Source: Bacteroidota bacterium (GTDB lineage Bacteria > Bacteroidota > Bacteroidia > Chitinophagales > Chitinophagaceae). Taken from it: a stretch of DNA of 18,877 bases. A program made the position numbers and the translations under genes. The stretch's first letter is position 1, and each line of letters begins with the position of its first letter. Location of the stretch: the NCBI GenBank assembly GCA_947441205.1, contig CANETM010000009.1, positions 1 to 18,877 on the forward strand, written 5' to 3'. Shown piece by piece: positions 15,287 through 18,877 of the stretch. The notes beneath the pieces were generated by a model. It was not told where the DNA came from. It did not search any database and saw only the letters and a program-made list of their open reading frames with translations.

Positions 15287-16177
15287 TTATACATCGCAAA
15301 TTTTTATCGCCGCTTTTAAGGAAGCAATTTTATCCGGATCCTTCGGCATAAATTCTTGCGCCACATATCCTTTATATCCGCTTGCTACTATCGCACTCAT
15401 AATGGCCGGATAATAAAGTTCTTGACGCTCATCAATTTCATGACGTCCAGGAACACCTGCAGTATGATAATGACCAAAGTATTGATGATTGTCTTGGATT
15501 GAACGAATGATATCACCTTCATCAATTTGCATATGATAAATGTCAAAAAGAATTTTAAAATTAGGAGAGCCTAAACGCTTGCAAAGTTCAATACCCCAAG
15601 CCGACTTGTCCCCCATATAGTCCTTATGATCAATGCGAGAATTAAATAATTCAATTTGAATAATCACGCCTAATTTTTCAGCCAATGGCATAATTTGTTT
15701 TAACCCAGTCACACAGTTTTGTAAACCGGTTTCGTCATCCATACCATTTCGATTACCAGCAAAACAAATTAAATTGGTATAACCTGCTTCCGCCACTAAT
15801 TTAATGCCTTCTAAATAATCCTTAATAAGCCAATCATGATTTTTTAAATCATTCCAACCCTTTGTTAAACTTGTTTCGCCAGCCGTATAACACATGGAAC
15901 AATGCAATCCATATTTTTTAGCGATTGGCCATTCATTAGGTTTTAATAAATCAATTGCAGTAAATCCAATTTCATTAATCACTTTACATAAATCTTCCAA
16001 AGGCATATCATTGTAACACCACCTACAAACGGAATGGTTAATGTTTCCTTTCAACGGTGAATGTTGATTGACAGCTGAAGCCATTACAGCTTTAGGAATT
16101 ACGACACCTGCAGCCATGGCAGCCGATCCAGTTAAAACTTGTTTCAGTAAACTCCTTCTATTGATAGATGATGACAT
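15287..16177 (-). CDS. Hydroxypyruvate-isomerase-like TIM barrel with Tat signal
   Basis: A 296-residue TIM-barrel protein of the hydroxypyruvate isomerase-like group. The N-terminus is a Tat signal, NRRSLLK at residues 6-12, an Ala-rich hydrophobic stretch and a probable cleavage at ASA (33-35). The mature domain shows CRWCYNDMPLEDLC, IDLLKPNEWP, and the active-site residues E176 in IELFN, D212 in FDIYHMQ, H238 in HYHTAGVPGRHE and E275 in AQEF, a complete metal-binding set. Cytosolic relatives isomerise hydroxypyruvate or act in tetrose metabolism; an exported copy beside a GMC dehydrogenase more likely acts on an oxidised sugar, such as a keto-sugar or its elimination product. It is the first gene of the leftward arm and diverges from the Gfo/Idh gene at 16367 across 189 bases. 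Confidence 0.88.
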   Translation of the reverse strand: MSSSINRRSLLKQVLTGSAAMAAGVVIPKAVMASAVNQHSPLKGNINHSVCRWCYNDMPLEDLCKVINEIGFTAIDLLKPNEWPIAKKYGLHCSMCYTAGETSLTKGWNDLKNHDWLIKDYLEGIKLVAEAGYTNLICFAGNRNGMDDETGLQNCVTGLKQIMPLAEKLGVIIQIELFNSRIDHKDYMGDKSAWGIELCKRLGSPNFKILFDIYHMQIDEGDIIRSIQDNHQYFGHYHTAGVPGRHEIDERQELYYPAIMSAIVASGYKGYVAQEFMPKDPDKIASLKAAIKICDV

Positions 16178-16247
16178 AGCAAGACGAGGTTCGTTAATTA
16201 AATCGCAATCGAGGATAAATGTAAATTTTATTTGCGTTCTTTTAAAA

Positions 16248-16255
16248 TATTTTTG
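16248..16255 (+). promoter_or_regulatory. Candidate -7 promoter element in the divergent region
   Basis: TATTTTTG matches TAnnTTTG exactly, on the strand of the rightward arm, 111 bases before the ATG at 16367. A TTTG lies upstream at 16231-16234, but the 13-base spacing is shorter than the usual 19 or so, so support is modest. Confidence 0.28.
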
Positions 16256-16298
16256 ATGAAAAAGTAGTGTTTTTAAGAAAATTAAGGGAAATTGCTAT

Positions 16299-16328
16299 AG
16301 TGTTATTTTGAAAGTGTTATCATGACAC
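16299..16328. repeat. Direct repeat AGTGTTAT and overlapping dyad in the divergent promoter region
   Basis: AGTGTTAT occurs at 16299-16306 and 16313-16320, 14 bases apart. The second copy forms the left half of a 15-base dyad, GTGTTATCATGACAC (16314-16328), with one mismatched pair. Possible regulator binding site between the two arms of the sugar-oxidation gene set. Confidence 0.4.
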
Positions 16329-16331
16329 AAT

Positions 16332-16353
16332 AAAACGATTGTCTACTACAATA
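16332..16353 (+). promoter_or_regulatory. Candidate operator: AAAACGATT plus ATTGT-N5-ACAAT dyad
   Basis: AAAACGATT begins exactly 35 bases before the ATG at 16367 and overlaps a perfect 5+5 dyad, ATTGT (16338-16342) and ACAAT (16348-16352). The word, the dyad geometry and the distance to the start codon equal those at 9096-9117 before the other Gfo/Idh gene; AATAA also recurs at the same offset. Confidence 0.38.
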
Positions 16354-16366
16354 AATTACATAAAAA

Positions 16367-17524
16367 ATGAATAGAAAATTGCGCATGGGTATGGTTGGCG
16401 GTGGCCAGGATGCCTTTATCGGTGCCGTTCATCGCATAGCAGCTAATATGGACGGATTAATAGAATTAGCATGTGGAGCTTTAAGTATTAACCCAGAAAT
16501 TGCAAAGGCTTCAGGAAAAGCGTTGTTTTTACCAGATTCCAGGACCTATACCACTTTTGAAGAAATGATAAAAGCCGAGGCGGCATTACCTGCTGACCAA
16601 CGCATGGATTTTGTTACGATAGTTACCCCAAATTTTGCGCATTTTGCCCCTGCTATGATGGCTTTGGATTACGGCTTTCACGTGGTCATTGAAAAACCTA
16701 TTACCCTTTCATTGGATGAGGCAAAGCAATTAAAGAAAAAATTAGATGAAACCGGTCTTACACTTTGCTTAACGCATACTTATTCGGGTTATCCAATGGT
16801 GAAGCAGGCAAAGGCAATGATTGCCGATGGTAAGTTGGGAAAAATAAGAAAGGTATGGGTGGAATACCCTCAGGGTTGGTTGAGTAAATTATCGGAAAGA
16901 GAAGGTAATAAGCAAGCAGCTTGGAGAACCGATCCTAGTAAGTCAGGAAAAAGCTCAGTGATGGGTGATATCGGAACACATGCTGCACATTTAGCAGAGT
17001 ACATTTCAGGTGGCAAAATCACCGATGTCTGTGCTGAATTAAACACCCTTGTTGAAGTTAGAATCATGGACGACGATGGCGCAGTGATGCTAAAATTTGA
17101 CAATGGCTCGAAAGGTGTTTTAATGGCTTCTCAAGTTGCGGCTGGTGAAGAAAATGCATTAAAAATTAGAGTATATGGTGAACTTGGCGGAATAGAATGG
17201 TTCCAACACGAGCCCAATTCATTATTGGTAAAATGGTTAGACCAACCAACACAAATATACAGAGCAGGAAGTGCCCATTTATATAAAGCAGCATCACATA
17301 ATTGTCGCACTCCGGCAGGACACCCTGAAGGATATTTAGAAGCATTCGGAAATATTTATCGCAATTTTGCTTTAACATTGGGTTGTAAAATTGATGGCAC
17401 AACACCTACGCCTGAAATGCTAGATTTCCCTGGAATTGAGGATGGATTAAGAGGAATGGCATTTATTGAAAACGTGGTTGCTTCATCACAGTCAGATAAA
17501 AAATGGACTGCTCATATTATATAA
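16367..17524 (+). CDS. Gfo/Idh/MocA family oxidoreductase, cytoplasmic
   Basis: A 385-residue NAD(P)-dependent sugar oxidoreductase without a signal peptide. The Rossmann motif is at the very start, MGMVGGGQDAFIG (residues 7-19). EKP at 109-111 supplies the conserved lysine K110, and the catalytic segment GDIGTHAAHL places D201, H205 and H208 in the substrate pocket. VTPNFAHFAPAMMAL is the usual strand-helix before EKP. It is unlike the exported paralogue at 9131 in length, EKP versus QKP and C-terminal domain, so the two are not recent duplicates. It is the first gene of the rightward arm; the TIM-barrel gene follows after 27 bases, so they are probably one operon. Likely reaction: interconversion of a sugar or glycoside and its keto form in the cytoplasm; substrate unproven. 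Confidence 0.91.
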   Translation: MNRKLRMGMVGGGQDAFIGAVHRIAANMDGLIELACGALSINPEIAKASGKALFLPDSRTYTTFEEMIKAEAALPADQRMDFVTIVTPNFAHFAPAMMALDYGFHVVIEKPITLSLDEAKQLKKKLDETGLTLCLTHTYSGYPMVKQAKAMIADGKLGKIRKVWVEYPQGWLSKLSEREGNKQAAWRTDPSKSGKSSVMGDIGTHAAHLAEYISGGKITDVCAELNTLVEVRIMDDDGAVMLKFDNGSKGVLMASQVAAGEENALKIRVYGELGGIEWFQHEPNSLLVKWLDQPTQIYRAGSAHLYKAASHNCRTPAGHPEGYLEAFGNIYRNFALTLGCKIDGTTPTPEMLDFPGIEDGLRGMAFIENVVASSQSDKKWTAHII

Positions 17525-17551
17525 CTGTACACAACATATAATTTCAAACAA

Positions 17552-18607
17552 ATGACAACAGTAAAAGGACCAGGTATATTTTTAGCTCAATTTATGGGCG
17601 ACACCGCCCCCTTTAATACATTAGAGAGTATCTGTAAATGGGCAGCTAGCCTAGGTTTTAAAGGAGTGCAAATTCCTAGTTGGGATGCACGTTGTATTGA
17701 TTTGCAAAAAGCGGCTGAAAGTAAAACCTATGCCGATGAAATTAAAGGAATTGTAAACGCAGCGGGTCTAGAAATTACAGAATTATCAACGCATTTACAA
17801 GGACAGTTAATTGCGGTACACCCTGCCTATGATGCACAGTTTGACGGATTCGCTCCAGTTGAAGTTCGTGGTAATTCAAAAGCTAGAACACTATGGGCGG
17901 AACAACAATTAATTTATGCAGCAAAAGCTTCTCAAAATTTAGGATTAAATGCATCCGCAACATTTAGTGGTGCTTTATTATGGCATACGGTTTACCCTTG
18001 GCCACAACGTCCTGCTGGATTAGTGGAAACTGGATTTACAGAACTTGCAAAAAGATGGATGCCTATATTAAATGAATACGACAAAGTGGGAGTTGACCTT
18101 TGCTATGAAATTCATCCTGGCGAGGATTTACATGATGGTGTTTCCTATGAAATGTTTTTAGATAAAGTAAATGGACATAAGCGTGCTTGTTTATTATATG
18201 ACCCATCGCATTTTGTTTTACAATGCATGGATTACTTAGGCTATATTGACGCTTTCCATGACCGCATTAAAATGTTCCATGTAAAAGATGCCGAATTTAA
18301 TCCAAGTGCAAAGCAAGGCGTTTACGGTGGTTATCAAAATTGGATTGACCGTGCCGGAAGATTTAGATCATTAGGTGATGGGCAAGTTGATTTTAAAAGT
18401 ATATTTAGCAAATTTGCAGCATACGACTATAAAGGTTGGGCAGTAATGGAATGGGAATGTTGCTTAAAACACCCTGAAGTGGGTGCAGCTGAAGGTGCTG
18501 TGTTTATTCAAAACAATATCATTAAAGTTACTGAAAAAGCTTTTGATGATTTTGCAAGCACGGGTTCAGATGAAGCATTTAATAAAAAAATATTAGGCAT
18601 TAATTAA
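17552..18607 (+). CDS. Sugar phosphate isomerase/epimerase-type TIM barrel, cytoplasmic
   Basis: A 351-residue xylose-isomerase-like TIM-barrel protein without a signal peptide. Active-site residues can be placed from the family pattern: E186 and H188 in YEIHPGED, D217 and H220 in YDPSHF, H243 and D246 in FHVKD, and E300 in MEWE. It is longer than the two exported TIM barrels of this window and belongs to a different subgroup, marked by a long loop near residues 247-275 (GGYQNWIDRAGRFRSLGDG). It follows the Gfo/Idh gene by 27 bases and precedes the cytochrome gene by 25. Members next to Gfo/Idh genes are candidates for epimerase, isomerase or hydratase steps on keto-sugars. The direct substrate is unknown. 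Confidence 0.89.
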   Translation: MTTVKGPGIFLAQFMGDTAPFNTLESICKWAASLGFKGVQIPSWDARCIDLQKAAESKTYADEIKGIVNAAGLEITELSTHLQGQLIAVHPAYDAQFDGFAPVEVRGNSKARTLWAEQQLIYAAKASQNLGLNASATFSGALLWHTVYPWPQRPAGLVETGFTELAKRWMPILNEYDKVGVDLCYEIHPGEDLHDGVSYEMFLDKVNGHKRACLLYDPSHFVLQCMDYLGYIDAFHDRIKMFHVKDAEFNPSAKQGVYGGYQNWIDRAGRFRSLGDGQVDFKSIFSKFAAYDYKGWAVMEWECCLKHPEVGAAEGAVFIQNNIIKVTEKAFDDFASTGSDEAFNKKILGIN

Positions 18608-18632
18608 TCAAGAATAAAATAAAAATTAAAGT

Positions 18633-18877
18633 ATGAAAAAGGTTTTAGGAACAATGGTAGTGGTTATATCATTAATGGCATGTGACGGAAATAAAGAAAG
18701 TAAAACAGCTGAAGGTGAAACAACAGCAGCAGCTTCAACAAACTCTTTATCTGACAATCCTGATTATCAAAAAGGTTTAGCATTGGTTGGCAAAAGCGAT
18801 TGTTTAACTTGTCACAAGGTGGATGAAAAAAATATTGGACCATCCTATAGAGAAGTGGCTGCTAAATATGAGAACAA
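18633..18877 (+). CDS. c-type cytochrome lipoprotein (partial, runs off the window end)
   Basis: The first 81 codons of a gene cut by the window end. The product starts with a short lipoprotein signal, MKKVLGTMVVVISLMAC, with the lipobox LMAC and acylated C17. A Ser/Thr/Ala/Glu-rich linker to about residue 40 follows, then a class I cytochrome c domain with the haem motif CLTCH (C57, C60, H61) and KNIGPSYREVA, typical of small cytochrome c-551-like domains. It should be a membrane-anchored periplasmic electron carrier. It is 25 bases after the TIM-barrel gene and so in the rightward arm. It is a good candidate acceptor for the GMC dehydrogenase in the other arm. The axial methionine lies beyond the window. 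Confidence 0.9.
   Translation, partial: MKKVLGTMVVVISLMACDGNKESKTAEGETTAAASTNSLSDNPDYQKGLALVGKSDCLTCHKVDEKNIGPSYREVAAKYEN

Noticed and set aside
1..18877. CRISPR arrays, insertion sequences, tRNA or rRNA genes, prophage or defence genes
   Set aside because: I looked for regularly spaced repeats, transposase or integrase motifs, terminal inverted repeats and tRNA-like cloverleaf sequence and found none; gene content is metabolic throughout.

Overview
The window reads as a chromosomal piece of an AT-rich member of the Bacteroidota, most likely Chitinophagaceae-like. The support is: weak Shine-Dalgarno sequences before most starts, a TAnnTTTG-type promoter element, a phosphatidylserine decarboxylase of the short class next to cdsA, and many twin-arginine (Tat) signals of the 'RRDFLRNSAL' style typical of this phylum. 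Family placement is inferred from protein character only. I see no mobile element, rRNA, tRNA or CRISPR array, and no gap between genes longer than about 190 bases.

Left part (1-8974), mostly housekeeping. It holds the end of a Cys/Met-metabolism PLP enzyme, a DUF2400/TIGR02757 protein, a small unknown protein, an SDR oxidoreductase, a YjjG-type HAD nucleotidase, a leftward operon CPBP protease - DUF2007 - cdsA - psd (phospholipid synthesis), a DusB-type tRNA-dihydrouridine synthase, and a leftward pair aldehyde dehydrogenase - glutathione peroxidase. Strong hairpin terminators sit between the convergent pairs at 2926-2960 and 6811-6846.

Right part (9131-18877), a carbohydrate-oxidation region. 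A Tat-exported Gfo/Idh/MocA oxidoreductase (9131-10585) and a class V aminotransferase-fold enzyme (10747-11925), each followed by a terminator, lead into a divergent gene set. The leftward arm (16177 to 11997) encodes a Tat-exported hydroxypyruvate-isomerase-like TIM barrel, a GMC flavoprotein, its Tat/lipoprotein partner (gluconate 2-dehydrogenase subunit 3 family), and a second Tat-exported TIM barrel. The rightward arm (16367 onward) encodes a cytoplasmic Gfo/Idh/MocA oxidoreductase, a cytoplasmic TIM barrel, and a c-type cytochrome lipoprotein cut by the window end. The GMC, subunit-3 and cytochrome genes match the parts of a glucoside/sugar 3-dehydrogenase complex: FAD catalytic subunit, exported partner, electron acceptor. 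The surrounding Gfo/Idh and TIM-barrel enzymes would fit processing of 3-keto sugars on both sides of the inner membrane. This is the most interesting system in the window; the substrate and the reaction order are inferred, not shown. No SusC/SusD pair, transporter, glycoside hydrolase or DUF1080-type lyase is present inside the window.

Possible regulation: the two Gfo/Idh genes share the same 9-base word and a 15-base dyad placed at the same distance from their start codons (9096-9117 and 16332-16353), a candidate common operator.
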